15,411 nt of DNA, from positions 1-15,411 of the forward strand of contig UQCS01000034.1 in the NCBI GenBank assembly GCA_900539605.1, given 5' to 3'. The notes under the pieces are model-generated. The model was not told where the DNA came from and made no database searches. It saw only the letters and a program-made list of their open reading frames with translations. Below, piece after piece: positions 1 through 7,562 of the stretch (position 1 is the first letter of the stretch; the number at the start of each line of letters is the position of its first letter). This DNA comes from an uncultured Azospirillum sp. Its GTDB lineage: Bacteria > Pseudomonadota > Alphaproteobacteria > RF32 > CAG-239. The position numbers and the translations under genes were made by a program.

Positions 1-54
1 AACTAATCGCGGTTAAGGTAGCAACGTAACGCCGGTAGATTGGGGGAATAAGTA

Positions 55-1206
55 ATGGATTGCAGCTTGGCCAGTGTGTGCGGGGGGTGTTCTTTAAGGC
101 ATCTGGCACCGGAGGATTATCGGCAATATAAGCTCAACTTGGTTCGCAAAGCGCTGCAATCCATTACCCGGCAGGATTTTTCTTTTTCCGAACCTGTTTT
201 TATTGCGGAAGGTTGCCGCCGCCGCGCCGCTTTGGCTTTTCGCCGCACCCGCGGAACGATAGTTATGGGTTTTAACGCCTTTCGCAGCAAGGAAATAGTT
301 GATTTGCCGTCGTGCCCGCAGCTGACGCCGGCTCTCAATCGCAATTTCGATTTTTTTCGCAGTTTGCTTTCGCAGCTTTGCCGGGTGCCGCTGACTGTTA
401 AAAACGGCCGCCGGGGGAAGGCGCAGACGGTTTACATTGATCGGGGAGACTTGTGGGTGACCGAGGCCGATAACGGCTTGGACGTGGTGTTGGAATTTGA
501 CCGGCCGCTTAATTTGGAATTGCGCGAAATTATTTTCGAACAGGTCACGGCCAATCCCGATGTCATACGCCTTTCTCATCGTTGCGGTGCCGACCGTGCA
601 GCCGAAACCGTCCTTGAAAAAGGACGTCCTTTTATTGAAGCCGGCGGCGTGCCGGTTCTGATTCCGGCAGCAACTTTTCTGCAACCTTCCCGTGAAGGGC
701 AGGCAGCTTTAACCGATTTGGTGATGAAATATCTCGGACAGACTTCGGGACGGATTGCGGATTTGTTTTGCGGTGCCGGCACTTTTTCCTATCCGCTGGC
801 CAAAAATTCCGCCAACAAAATCGTTGCGGTCGACTCTTCGGCCGAATTGCTGAACGGTTTTCGCGATTCGGTCAACCGGCGTATGATTCCCAATATTGAG
901 ATTGTCAATCGCAATTTATTTAAATATCCGTTGGAAGGAAAAGAACTCGAAGATTTTGCCGCCGTGGTTTTTGATCCGCCGCGCGCCGGTGCCAAAGAGC
1001 AGGCAGGCCGTCTGGCTGCCCTGCCGGTAGGAAAACGGCCGCCAAAACTGATTGCGGTTTCCTGTAATCCCGAAAGTTTTGCCCGCGATGCCGAAATTTT
1101 GCAAAATGGCGGTTATCGTCTGGTTGATGTGACGGTGGTTGATCAGTTTGTGTTTACGCCGCATCTCGAATTGACGGCTCTTTTTACCGACGAAACGGCG
1201 ATATAA
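55..1206 (+). CDS. TrmA/RumA-family 4Fe-4S RNA (uracil-C5)-methyltransferase
   Basis: A SAM-dependent methyltransferase that makes 5-methyluridine in rRNA or tRNA. The N-terminus carries the iron-sulfur cluster pattern of the family: C3, C9 and C12 (C-x5-CGGC), with a fourth Cys at C87 in SCPQLTP. The C-terminal Rossmann domain has the SAM loop DLFCGAGTF (236-244), the DPPRAG motif (307-312), the catalytic nucleophile C337 in SCNP, and the E372 general-base position in PHLEL. At 383 residues it starts directly with the cluster and lacks an N-terminal TRAM domain, as RlmC does. The target (23S U747, 23S U1939 or tRNA U54) therefore cannot be fixed from sequence alone, so no symbol is given. 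The start follows a GGGGGA ribosome site at 42-47. No promoter is visible in the 54 bases before it, so it may be the last gene of an operon entering from the left. Family assignment is very secure. Confidence 0.93.
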   Translation: MDCSLASVCGGCSLRHLAPEDYRQYKLNLVRKALQSITRQDFSFSEPVFIAEGCRRRAALAFRRTRGTIVMGFNAFRSKEIVDLPSCPQLTPALNRNFDFFRSLLSQLCRVPLTVKNGRRGKAQTVYIDRGDLWVTEADNGLDVVLEFDRPLNLELREIIFEQVTANPDVIRLSHRCGADRAAETVLEKGRPFIEAGGVPVLIPAATFLQPSREGQAALTDLVMKYLGQTSGRIADLFCGAGTFSYPLAKNSANKIVAVDSSAELLNGFRDSVNRRMIPNIEIVNRNLFKYPLEGKELEDFAAVVFDPPRAGAKEQAGRLAALPVGKRPPKLIAVSCNPESFARDAEILQNGGYRLVDVTVVDQFVFTPHLELTALFTDETAI

Positions 1207-1225
1207 ACAACCTGTTGCGGAATGG

Positions 1226-1254
1226 TTTACAAATAAGCTGCCATTCTTTATAGT
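1226..1254 (+). promoter_or_regulatory. sigma-70-type promoter for lipoprotein-tkt operon
   Basis: TTTACA (1226-1231), a 17-base spacer, then TATAGT (1249-1254). Each box differs from consensus by one base. It lies in the only gap between the methyltransferase and the lipoprotein gene, giving a leader of about 30 bases. An inverted repeat (GAATGG 1220-1225 and CCATTC 1241-1246) brackets the -35 box. Confidence 0.65.
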
Positions 1255-1289
1255 TGAAAGTATATTAACGGAATAAAGGAATAGTTTCG

Positions 1290-1784
1290 ATGTCAAAAAA
1301 AATCTTTTTGGTGGCGGCTTTGCTGGTTCTGGCATCCTGTGCCGCGGAAAAAAAGCCGTTCGTTCACTATTGTCCCAATGTGCAGATGGTGGCGGAATTT
1401 ACCCGTCTCACCCAAACGGCCGGCCGAGTACCGGAATCGAAGGTGGAACTGATCGGTTATGAAGGGTATTGTCGTCTTGATGCTCGCAATCAGGCTCAGG
1501 CGGTGATTGCGCCGATTTTTGAAGTTTCGCGTTTGACCGCGGCCTCGGATGAAACGGTAAGATTCAGTTATTATACCGATACCGGCGACAACAAGGCTGC
1601 CCTGATCGGCAAACAGGCTTATCCGGTGAGCGTCAAAGTTTCTGAGGTCGGCGAAAAGGTAATGTATCAGGGAGATTACATTGAAGTGCGGATTCCGGAC
1701 GGACAACCGGGGTTTCCGATCAAAATGGGGTTGGTGCTGAGCGACTACCAGTACCGTTATAATCGTACCCATGGCCTCAAATAA
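1290..1784 (+). CDS. Unknown lipoprotein upstream of transketolase
   Basis: A 164-residue protein I do not recognise. It begins with a classic lipoprotein signal: positively charged MSKK, a hydrophobic stretch at 5-15, then the lipobox LASC with C17 as the lipidated residue. The mature part is about 147 residues, soluble, and looks beta-rich (repeated alternating hydrophobic runs such as VKVELIGY and VMYQGDYIEVRI). It contains two further cysteines, C28 and C61, that could form a disulphide in the periplasm. Inference: a membrane-anchored periplasmic protein; I cannot name the fold or partner. The ATG is preceded by AAAGGA (1275-1280) at 9 bases, and by a good promoter at 1226-1254. It ends 17 bases before tkt with no terminator between, so the two are very likely cotranscribed. 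Confidence 0.85.
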   Translation: MSKKIFLVAALLVLASCAAEKKPFVHYCPNVQMVAEFTRLTQTAGRVPESKVELIGYEGYCRLDARNQAQAVIAPIFEVSRLTAASDETVRFSYYTDTGDNKAALIGKQAYPVSVKVSEVGEKVMYQGDYIEVRIPDGQPGFPIKMGLVLSDYQYRYNRTHGLK

Positions 1785-1801
1785 CAATCAGGAGCAAGCA
1801 A

Positions 1802-3778
1802 ATGTCATACAACAATCAGGAACTTTCGTCGCGAATGGCCCATGCGATTCGCTTTCTTTCAGCAGACGCCATTGAAAAGTCAAAATCAGGACATCCCGGC
1901 ATGCCGCTCGGTATGGCGGATGTGGCAACCGTGTTGTTCAGCCGTTATATCAAACTCAACCCCGAACAGCCGCGCTGGTTTGACCGCGATCGTTTCGTGC
2001 TTTCTGCCGGCCACGGCTCCATGCTTTTGTATTCGCTTTTATATCTGACGGGTTATCAGGATATTTCTCTCGAAGATATCAAAAATTTCCGCCAGTTGGG
2101 CGCCAAAACCGCAGGTCACCCCGAATACGGTCATCTGGCCGGCATTGACATCACTACCGGGCCGCTCGGACAGGGAATTGCTTCGGCAGTGGGAATGGCG
2201 CTGGCCGAACGTCGTCTCAATGCACGTTGGGGGGACGAACTCTGCAATCATTATACTTATGTAATTGCCGGCGACGGCTGTTTGATGGAAGGGATTTCCG
2301 AAGAAGCGATTGCGCTTGCCGGGCACTGGAAGTTGAACAAGTTGATTGTTTTCTGGGATAATAACAACATCACCATCGACGGCAGCGTCGACAAATCCAG
2401 TTCGGTCGATCAGATCCGGCGTTTTGAAGCCGCGGGATGGAAAGTGCTGGAGGTTGACGGTCATGATCAGCCGGCGATTGCCGCCGTAATTGAAAAAGCG
2501 CAAAAATCCGACCGGCCGGTGCTGATCGCCTGCAAAACCCTGATCGGTTTCGGGGCGCCGGCAAAACAAGGAACCTCTTCCTGCCACGGATCGCCGTTGG
2601 GTGCGGAAGAACGGGCTGCTATGGCAGAAAACCTGCAGTGGAATTATGCGCCGTTCGAAGTGCCGGCGGATGTTCTGTCGGCCTGGCGGCAAGCCGGAAA
2701 GCGTTCGACTTCCGCTTATGAAAAATGGGCCGAAAACGCAGCGGCAGCGGGCGAAAAATTTGCCGATGCCATCAGCGGGAAACTGCCCAAAAACTGGGAC
2801 AAAGGGTTAAACGCCTTCAAAAAACAGGCTATTGAAGAACAAACAAAAGTTGCAACACGCAAAGCTTCGCAATTATGTTTGGAAAAAATTGTTCCCGCCG
2901 TGCCGGAAATTGTCGGCGGTTCGGCCGATCTGGCGGCTTCCAACCTGACTTTTGTCAAAGGCATGAAAACCGTTGAGGCCGGCAATTACGATGGCAATAA
3001 CCTGATGTACGGCATCCGCGAACATGCCATGGGCGCAATCATGAACGGCATGGCGCTGCACGGCGGCATCATTCCTTACGGCGGTACCTTTTTTGTCTTT
3101 TCCGATTATGTGCGTCCGTCCATCCGTTTGGCCGCTTTGATGGGGATACGGGTTGTGTATGTGTTGACCCACGATTCGATCGGCGTCGGCGAAGACGGCC
3201 CGACCCACCAGCCGGTTGAACATCTCGCTTCCTACCGGGCAATGCCGAACGTGTTGATGTTTCGCCCCTGCGATGTGGTTGAAACGGCGGAAGCATGGCA
3301 AATTGCCCTCGCCACCGAAACCGCACCGTCACTGTTGGCACTCAGCCGACAGAATCTGCCGCTGTTGCGGACTTCGGCACGGCAAAATCTGACCGCCAGG
3401 GGCGGATATGTCATTTCCGACGTTGCCAAAGGCGCCCGCCGCCGAGCAACGATCATTGCCACCGGTTCAGAAGTGTCGCTGGCGGTAGAAGCCCAGCAAA
3501 AGCTGCGGGAACAGGGAATTGAAACGGCGGTTGTTTCGATGCCTTGTACCGAATTGTTTGATCGTCAGGATGAAAAATATCACCGCAAGGTGCTCGGACG
3601 GGCGCCGCGAATTGCAGTAGAAGCCGCGGCTAAATTCGGTTGGGACAAATATGTCGGTAACCGGGGAGAAACGATCGGCATGGACGGATTCGGCGCTTCG
3701 GGTCCGGCAGCAGAACTTTACCGTCATTTCGGCCTGACCGCCGATGCGGTTGTCGAAGCGGTTAAGAAATATTGTTGA
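1802..3778 (+). CDS. tkt: Transketolase
   Basis: Thiamine-diphosphate enzyme that moves two-carbon ketol units between ketose and aldose phosphates in the non-oxidative pentose phosphate pathway (cytoplasm). At 658 residues it has the full family length. Visible landmarks: H31 in SGHPGMPLG, the H71 region SAGHGS, the ThDP-binding GDG (157-159) closing with NNN (187-189), H262 in SSCHGSPLG, the pyrimidine-domain catalytic glutamate E407 in GIREHAMG, and DGPTHQPVEHL (465-475). The C-terminal domain is complete (GSEVSL, then FGASGPAAELY near the end). AGGAG at 1790-1794 sits 7 bases before the ATG. It is the second gene of a unit with the lipoprotein and is closed by a strong terminator immediately downstream. 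rpe, its pathway partner, lies about 3.8 kb to the right, and fba is the next gene. Confidence 0.98.
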   Translation: MSYNNQELSSRMAHAIRFLSADAIEKSKSGHPGMPLGMADVATVLFSRYIKLNPEQPRWFDRDRFVLSAGHGSMLLYSLLYLTGYQDISLEDIKNFRQLGAKTAGHPEYGHLAGIDITTGPLGQGIASAVGMALAERRLNARWGDELCNHYTYVIAGDGCLMEGISEEAIALAGHWKLNKLIVFWDNNNITIDGSVDKSSSVDQIRRFEAAGWKVLEVDGHDQPAIAAVIEKAQKSDRPVLIACKTLIGFGAPAKQGTSSCHGSPLGAEERAAMAENLQWNYAPFEVPADVLSAWRQAGKRSTSAYEKWAENAAAAGEKFADAISGKLPKNWDKGLNAFKKQAIEEQTKVATRKASQLCLEKIVPAVPEIVGGSADLAASNLTFVKGMKTVEAGNYDGNNLMYGIREHAMGAIMNGMALHGGIIPYGGTFFVFSDYVRPSIRLAALMGIRVVYVLTHDSIGVGEDGPTHQPVEHLASYRAMPNVLMFRPCDVVETAEAWQIALATETAPSLLALSRQNLPLLRTSARQNLTARGGYVISDVAKGARRRATIIATGSEVSLAVEAQQKLREQGIETAVVSMPCTELFDRQDEKYHRKVLGRAPRIAVEAAAKFGWDKYVGNRGETIGMDGFGASGPAAELYRHFGLTADAVVEAVKKYC

Positions 3779-3785
3779 CTGCTAT

Positions 3786-3815
3786 AAAACCGGGAGTGAA
3801 AACTTCCGGTTTTTT
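3786..3815 (+). terminator. Intrinsic terminator of tkt
   Basis: An 11-bp stem with one G-U pair (left arm 3786-3796, right arm 3803-3813), loop TGAAAA, running into TTTTTT at 3810-3815. It starts 8 bases after the tkt stop. Confidence 0.9.
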
Positions 3816-3846
3816 ACCCCGCTTGAGCGCGTTTTGATAAAAAAAC

Positions 3847-3874
3847 TTGAAAAAAAGTCACGGCTGACTATACT
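3847..3874 (+). promoter_or_regulatory. sigma-70-type promoter of fba
   Basis: TTGAAA (3847-3852), a 16-base spacer, and TATACT (3869-3874). It lies between the tkt terminator and fba, so fba is transcribed on its own with a leader of about 35 bases. The -10 box is embedded in TATACTCAG, the same nine bases found at the promoter before 9028. Confidence 0.7.
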
Positions 3875-3914
3875 CAGAACAAATCAGATCTAACCCACTT
3901 TTAGGAGAAAATTT

Positions 3915-4964
3915 ATGCCTTTAGTTACAATGCGTCAAATTCTGGATCATGCCGCCGAACACGATTACGGCGTTCCGGCGTTCAATATCAATGACATGGA
4001 ACAGATTCTGGCGGTTTTGCAGGCAGCGCGTAAAGTCAACGCGCCGGTGATTCTGCAAACCTCGACCGGTGCCCGCAAATTTGCCGGCGACCCGATGATC
4101 CGCCATATGGTGGCTGCCGGGATCGAAATGTTTCCCGAACTGCCGATTTGCCTGCATCAGGATCACGGCGCATCGGTTAATATCTGCCAGTCGGCAATTG
4201 TCAACGGCTATTCCTCGGTAATGATGGACGGCTCGCTGGAAGCGGACGGCAAAACGCCTTCTTCGTTTGAATATAACGTCCATGTCACCAAAGAAGTGGT
4301 CGCCCGTGCTCATGCCGTCGGCGCTTCGGTTGAAGGCGAATTGGGTGTGATCGGCTCGCTGGAGACCGGTAAAGGCGACAAAGAGGACGGCCACGGCGCC
4401 GAAGGAACCATTGACAAGAAACGTCTGGTTACCGATCCTGACGAAGCCGCCCGTTTTGTCGAAGAAACCAAACTCGATGCTCTGGCGGTGGCAGTCGGAA
4501 CATCGCACGGTGCTTACAAATTTACCCGCAAACCGACTGGTGATATTCTGGCAATTGACGTGATTGAAAAAATTCATCAGAAACTGCCTAACACCCACAT
4601 GGTAATGCACGGTTCCTCGTCGGTTCCGCAAGAGTTGCAAGACCTGATCAACGCTTACGGCGGCGCCATTCCGCAAACCTTCGGCGTTCCGGTCGAAGAA
4701 ATCGTCCGCGGCATCAAATCGGGTGTTCGCAAGGTTAATGTTGATACCGATTGCCGGATGGCGATTACCGGTGCAATTCGCAAATTGTTTGCCGAACAGC
4801 CGAAAGAATTTGACCCGCGCAAATATCTCAAACCCGCGATTGAAGAAATGCAAAAAGTTTGCGAAGCCCGCTATATTGAATTCGGTGCAGCCGGACACGC
4901 CGATCAGATCAAAGCAATTCCGATGGCGGAAATGGCTAAGAAATATGCAGCCGGCGAGTTATAA
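3915..4964 (+). CDS. fba: Class II (zinc) fructose-bisphosphate aldolase
   Basis: Cleaves fructose 1,6-bisphosphate to dihydroxyacetone phosphate and glyceraldehyde 3-phosphate, and runs in reverse for gluconeogenesis. Its 349 residues and sequence style (VPAFNINDMEQ at the start) match the class IIB group that includes the Calvin-cycle CbbA/CfxB enzymes. Catalytic D83 and zinc ligand H84 are in HQDHG, followed by the VEGELG segment (139-144), zinc ligand H198 in SHGAYK, zinc ligand H232 in MHGSSS, and the phosphate-binding NVDTD (275-279). The ATG follows AGGAGAA (3903-3909). It has its own promoter and terminator. No Rubisco or phosphoribulokinase is nearby, so a glycolytic role is the sensible reading. 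Confidence 0.97.
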   Translation: MPLVTMRQILDHAAEHDYGVPAFNINDMEQILAVLQAARKVNAPVILQTSTGARKFAGDPMIRHMVAAGIEMFPELPICLHQDHGASVNICQSAIVNGYSSVMMDGSLEADGKTPSSFEYNVHVTKEVVARAHAVGASVEGELGVIGSLETGKGDKEDGHGAEGTIDKKRLVTDPDEAARFVEETKLDALAVAVGTSHGAYKFTRKPTGDILAIDVIEKIHQKLPNTHMVMHGSSSVPQELQDLINAYGGAIPQTFGVPVEEIVRGIKSGVRKVNVDTDCRMAITGAIRKLFAEQPKEFDPRKYLKPAIEEMQKVCEARYIEFGAAGHADQIKAIPMAEMAKKYAAGEL

Positions 4965-4986
4965 TCGTCTGTATGCTTGGAGATGA

Positions 4987-5015
4987 GAAAAGCCCGCTGT
5001 TAACGCGGGCTTTTC
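4987..5015 (+). terminator. Intrinsic terminator of fba
   Basis: An 11-bp perfect stem (4987-4997 with 5005-5015) around a 7-base loop, GC-rich near the loop. The right arm ends in TTTT. It begins 22 bases after the fba stop. The A-rich left arm means it may also work weakly on the other strand. Confidence 0.85.
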
Positions 5016-5109
5016 AAATTGTAATACAGCCGCAATAAAACTGTATGACGAAACCTTTTTTATGTTATAAGTTTTGTATTAAAAATCAACGAACAACCAT
5101 GGATTTCAA

Positions 5110-6699
5110 ATGTTGCGTATCAGTAATTTTAAACTTCCGCTGCAAAGCGATGAGAAAAAACTGCCGGAACTTCTGGCGGCGGCGATCGGTGTGCCGGTCA
5201 CTGACGTCAAAATTCTCAAAAAAGCGATTGATGCCCGCAGCCGCTCGCAAATTTGGCTGATATATACTTTGGAGTTTGCAACGGCCGATGAGCCGCAAGT
5301 TTTACAACGCCGGCTCCCTTTTGTTGAAAATAGCGAGGCGATGCAGCTACTGCAAATTCCGTCTTCGCGGCTGAAGGGGCGGCCGTTGGTGGTCGGTAGC
5401 GGGCCGGCCGGAATGTTTGCGGCGCTGATTTTGGCGCGCGCCGGCGCAAAACCGATTGTGCTTGAACGCGGCAAAGCGGTCCCCGAACGGCAACGGGATG
5501 TTGAAAATTTTTGGAACCGTCGTTGCCTTAATCCCGATTCCAACGTTCAGTTCGGTGAGGGTGGTGCCGGCACTTTTTCCGATGGCAAACTGATGACCGG
5601 AATCAAAAAAGACCGTTATACTGTCGAAGTTTTTAACAGTCTGGTGGCGGCCGGTGCACCGGCTGATATTTTGTATCTGGCCAAACCGCATCTCGGAACT
5701 GACAAACTGGCGTTGATTGTGCAAAATATCCGCGCCGAAATTGTATCGCTGGGCGGTGAATATCGCTTTGAAAACCGGTTGGAAGACCTGATAATTGATC
5801 AGGAATGCCTCAAAGCGGTTAAAATTCGTGCCGCGGACGGTACCGTTTACGAAGAACCGGTCTCACGGCTGGTGTTGGCAGTGGGACACAGTGCGCGTGA
5901 TACCTTTGAAATGTTGTACCGTCGCGGGGTGCCGATGGCGGCAAAGGCCTTTTCGGTCGGGGTAAGGATCGAACACCCGCAATCCTTGATCAATCGGGCA
6001 GTTTATCATGATTTTGCCGGATATTCCGGCCTGGGCGCTGCTGATTACAAACTGGCGGTACACCTGCCGAAGGGTCGTTCGGCCTACAGCTTTTGCATGT
6101 GTCCGGGCGGTGTGGTGGTGGCTGCGGCGTCGGAAAACGGACGGGTGGTGACCAACGGGATGAGCTATTACGCCCGTGATCGCCAAAATGCCAACGCGGC
6201 GCTGTTGGTTGGGGTGACGCCCGAGGATTACGGCGGCGATCATCCACTGCAGGGGATGTATTGGCAGCGGCAGTTGGAGGAAAAGGCTTTTGCTGCTGGC
6301 GGACGAACTTATGCCGCTCCGGCGCAGCGGGTGGAAGACCTGTTGAAAAACCGTGGTTCATCGCGCGGCGGAACGGTGACACCCAGTTACAGTTGCGGCG
6401 TGGTCTGGCGTGATTTCAAAGGTGTTCTGCCGCCGTTTGTGATTGATACGCTCAAACTGTCGATTATCGAAATGGACAACAAACTGCACGGTTTCAATTT
6501 TCCCGATGCCGTGATGACCGGCGTGGAAACACGCAGTTCGTCCCCGGTCCGCATGATGCGGGATGATAATCTGCAAAGTCCGCTGACCGGCTTGTATCCT
6601 TGCGGCGAAGGCGCCGGTTATGCAGGCGGCATTGTTTCGGCTGCCGTGGACGGTATCAAAGTTGCGTTGAGCATTTTGCAAGAACAGAACGAACACTAA
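5110..6699 (+). CDS. FAD-dependent dehydrogenase, COG2509-type
   Basis: A 529-residue flavoprotein of the uncharacterised FAD-dependent dehydrogenase group (COG2509). Residues 1-90 form a small alpha/beta N-terminal domain typical of the group. The FAD Rossmann loop is GSGPAG (96-101) with the ribose-binding E119 at the end of the second strand. Group signatures follow: FGEGGAGTFSDGKL (148-161), SFCMCPGG (327-334), GVETRSSSPVR (471-481), and the closing flavin loop PCGEGAGYAGGI (497-508). The full length appears intact. The substrate is not known for this family and I cannot infer one. The start has no clear ribosome site (only GGA at 5102-5104). An upstream ATG at 5100 is out of frame, and the next in-frame ATG upstream meets a stop at once, so 5110 is the best start. 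A TATAAG at 5066-5071 could be its -10 box, without a good -35. Confidence 0.9.
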   Translation: MLRISNFKLPLQSDEKKLPELLAAAIGVPVTDVKILKKAIDARSRSQIWLIYTLEFATADEPQVLQRRLPFVENSEAMQLLQIPSSRLKGRPLVVGSGPAGMFAALILARAGAKPIVLERGKAVPERQRDVENFWNRRCLNPDSNVQFGEGGAGTFSDGKLMTGIKKDRYTVEVFNSLVAAGAPADILYLAKPHLGTDKLALIVQNIRAEIVSLGGEYRFENRLEDLIIDQECLKAVKIRAADGTVYEEPVSRLVLAVGHSARDTFEMLYRRGVPMAAKAFSVGVRIEHPQSLINRAVYHDFAGYSGLGAADYKLAVHLPKGRSAYSFCMCPGGVVVAAASENGRVVTNGMSYYARDRQNANAALLVGVTPEDYGGDHPLQGMYWQRQLEEKAFAAGGRTYAAPAQRVEDLLKNRGSSRGGTVTPSYSCGVVWRDFKGVLPPFVIDTLKLSIIEMDNKLHGFNFPDAVMTGVETRSSSPVRMMRDDNLQSPLTGLYPCGEGAGYAGGIVSAAVDGIKVALSILQEQNEH

Positions 6700-6737
6700 G
6701 GGACAAGTTGTTCCCAACAAAACGAACCGGTGAGCTG

Positions 6738-6767
6738 AAAAAAGCACCGATCTTAAGATCGGTGCTT
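6738..6767 (-). terminator. Perfect-palindrome terminator, oriented for the ferritin gene
   Basis: AAGCACCGATCTT and its exact reverse complement abut at 6742-6767, giving a 26-bp palindrome that can fold as 11 bp with a TTAA loop. The six A at 6738-6743 become a U tract when read on the minus strand, so the intrinsic terminator faces the ferritin-like gene. Read on the plus strand there is no U tract, so it would stop the dehydrogenase transcript only weakly. Confidence 0.75.
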
Positions 6768-6771
6768 CGCG

Positions 6772-6814
6772 TTTCCCTAAACTGATTATTTGGAGTGTCT
6801 GCCTTTTAGGGAAA
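6772..6814. repeat. 10-bp perfect inverted repeat in the convergent 3' region
   Basis: TTTCCCTAAA (6772-6781) and TTTAGGGAAA (6805-6814) are exact reverse complements around 23 bases. They lie 5 bases from the palindrome, within the 211-bp gap between two convergent genes. The arms can form a stem-loop in either transcript. No U tract follows on either strand, so it is not an ordinary terminator by itself. Confidence 0.6.
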
Positions 6815-6910
6815 AATGTTACCAATGGCTTCATTTTGTCTTATTTTGACTTTTTTTGTTTTATTTGTCAAATAATAAATCGAGAGATTGCCGATAAAAG
6901 AAAAAAATTC

Positions 6911-7438
6911 TTATTCGGCGTTGTTTCCGGGTTGCGGTTCTTTGGCATATTTGGCGCCGCTGCTAATATCTTTCAGATAATCTTCCCAATCTTGTTCATG
7001 GTCGAGTTCCTGATGAAGGATTTTGCGTGAGATCGAAAAAGTTTCGTAATCTTTGCCCCAGCATAGGTCGCATATTTCCTGATACCGCTTGATGGCACAA
7101 CGTTCGGAAGCGAGGTTTTGTTTGAGGAGTTCAACGTCAAAAGGATTTTCCGGCGAAATATAGCGGCAAACGGCGACTTTTTCCCAGTCTCCGGGGCTGA
7201 GAACCGGGGTGCCGCCCAACTGAACGATCCGGGTCGCCAGCCAGCCTGCGTGTTCCAGTTCTTCGCCGGCGTGTTTCATAAATTCTTTTTGAATGGCGCG
7301 ACGCATCGGTCCTTCAATCACCTGGGCTCCGACCCAGTACTGATAATAGGCCAGCCACTCTTCCGCGTAGGCAACGTTTAAAAGATTTAACAGTTCGGCG
7401 TGATCGACGTTGCTGATTTTTTTTGCCATTTCACCCAT
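6911..7438 (-). CDS. Ferritin-like diiron protein, Dps-like/bacterioferritin group
   Basis: A 175-residue four-helix ferritin-like protein, probably an iron-oxidising and storage or peroxide-protection cage. Diiron ligands can be aligned by pattern: E27 (E-W-L-A-Y-Y-Q-Y, as in bacterioferritin E-L-x-x-x-x-Q-Y), E60 and H63 (ELEH), E112, then E144 and H147 (ELDH). Cysteines C114 and C123 (spaced x8), with C126 nearby, flank the third ligand helix. This resembles the Dps-like 'thioferritin' subgroup known from archaea and some anaerobes better than classical heme bacterioferritin; that placement is from memory of the family. AAGGAG lies 8 bases before this ATG, so MGEMAKK is preferred over the internal MAKK. 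It is transcribed alone, divergent from rpe, and ends at the palindromic terminator about 145 bases beyond its stop. Confidence 0.88.
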   Translation of the reverse strand: MGEMAKKISNVDHAELLNLLNVAYAEEWLAYYQYWVGAQVIEGPMRRAIQKEFMKHAGEELEHAGWLATRIVQLGGTPVLSPGDWEKVAVCRYISPENPFDVELLKQNLASERCAIKRYQEICDLCWGKDYETFSISRKILHQELDHEQDWEDYLKDISSGAKYAKEPQPGNNAE

Positions 7439-7520
7439 TGTTTTTCTCCTTTTGATTTAAGAATGGTTAAATACAATGAGCTAGATAATTACTGTTAAAG
7501 AAAAATCAACCTATCGTTCT

Positions 7521-7526
7521 TATAAT
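7521..7526 (+). promoter_or_regulatory. Perfect -10 box upstream of rpe
   Basis: TATAAT in the AT-rich divergent region between the ferritin-like gene and rpe. No good -35 lies at 16-18 bases (TTAAAG is at 20), so activation or a weak promoter is possible. I could not assign a convincing promoter to the ferritin gene in the same 124-bp region. Confidence 0.4.
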
Positions 7527-7552
7527 AAGTTTATAAAGATGTTGAATATTTG

Positions 7553-7559
7553 TGGAGGA
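7553..7559 (+). promoter_or_regulatory. Ribosome binding site that fixes the rpe start
   Basis: TGGAGGA ends 3 bases before the ATG at 7563. An in-frame ATG at 7539 would place this site inside the coding region and add eight residues that no ribulose-phosphate epimerase needs. Confidence 0.8.
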
Positions 7560-7562
7560 AAC

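Noticed and set aside
1..29. Possible tail of an upstream gene ending in a TAA at 27-29 (last codons would read LIAVKVAT)
   Set aside because: Nine codons are too few to support a coding call; other frames also close nearby.
1..54. GGTTAAGGTAGC recalls a conserved 23S rRNA segment
   Set aside because: The similarity covers only about 9 bases and the flanks do not match; no rRNA gene is here.
3921..4898. Long open frame of 325 codons on the minus strand opposite fba
   Set aside because: It is the antisense shadow of a certain aldolase gene; it lacks a ribosome site and its translation is low-complexity in style (rich in R, N, F and H) with no family resemblance.
5045..5260. 71-codon plus-strand frame before and inside the dehydrogenase gene
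   Set aside because: Out of frame with a clear flavoprotein gene, Arg- and Lys-rich, and without a ribosome site.
6836..7030. 64-codon plus-strand frame overlapping the ferritin gene
   Set aside because: It starts in a U-rich stretch without a ribosome site and runs antisense into a clear gene.
7439..7562. Fur-like AT-rich palindrome upstream of the ferritin gene
   Set aside because: GATAATTACTG around 7485 does not form a convincing Fur, Irr or RirA site by eye.
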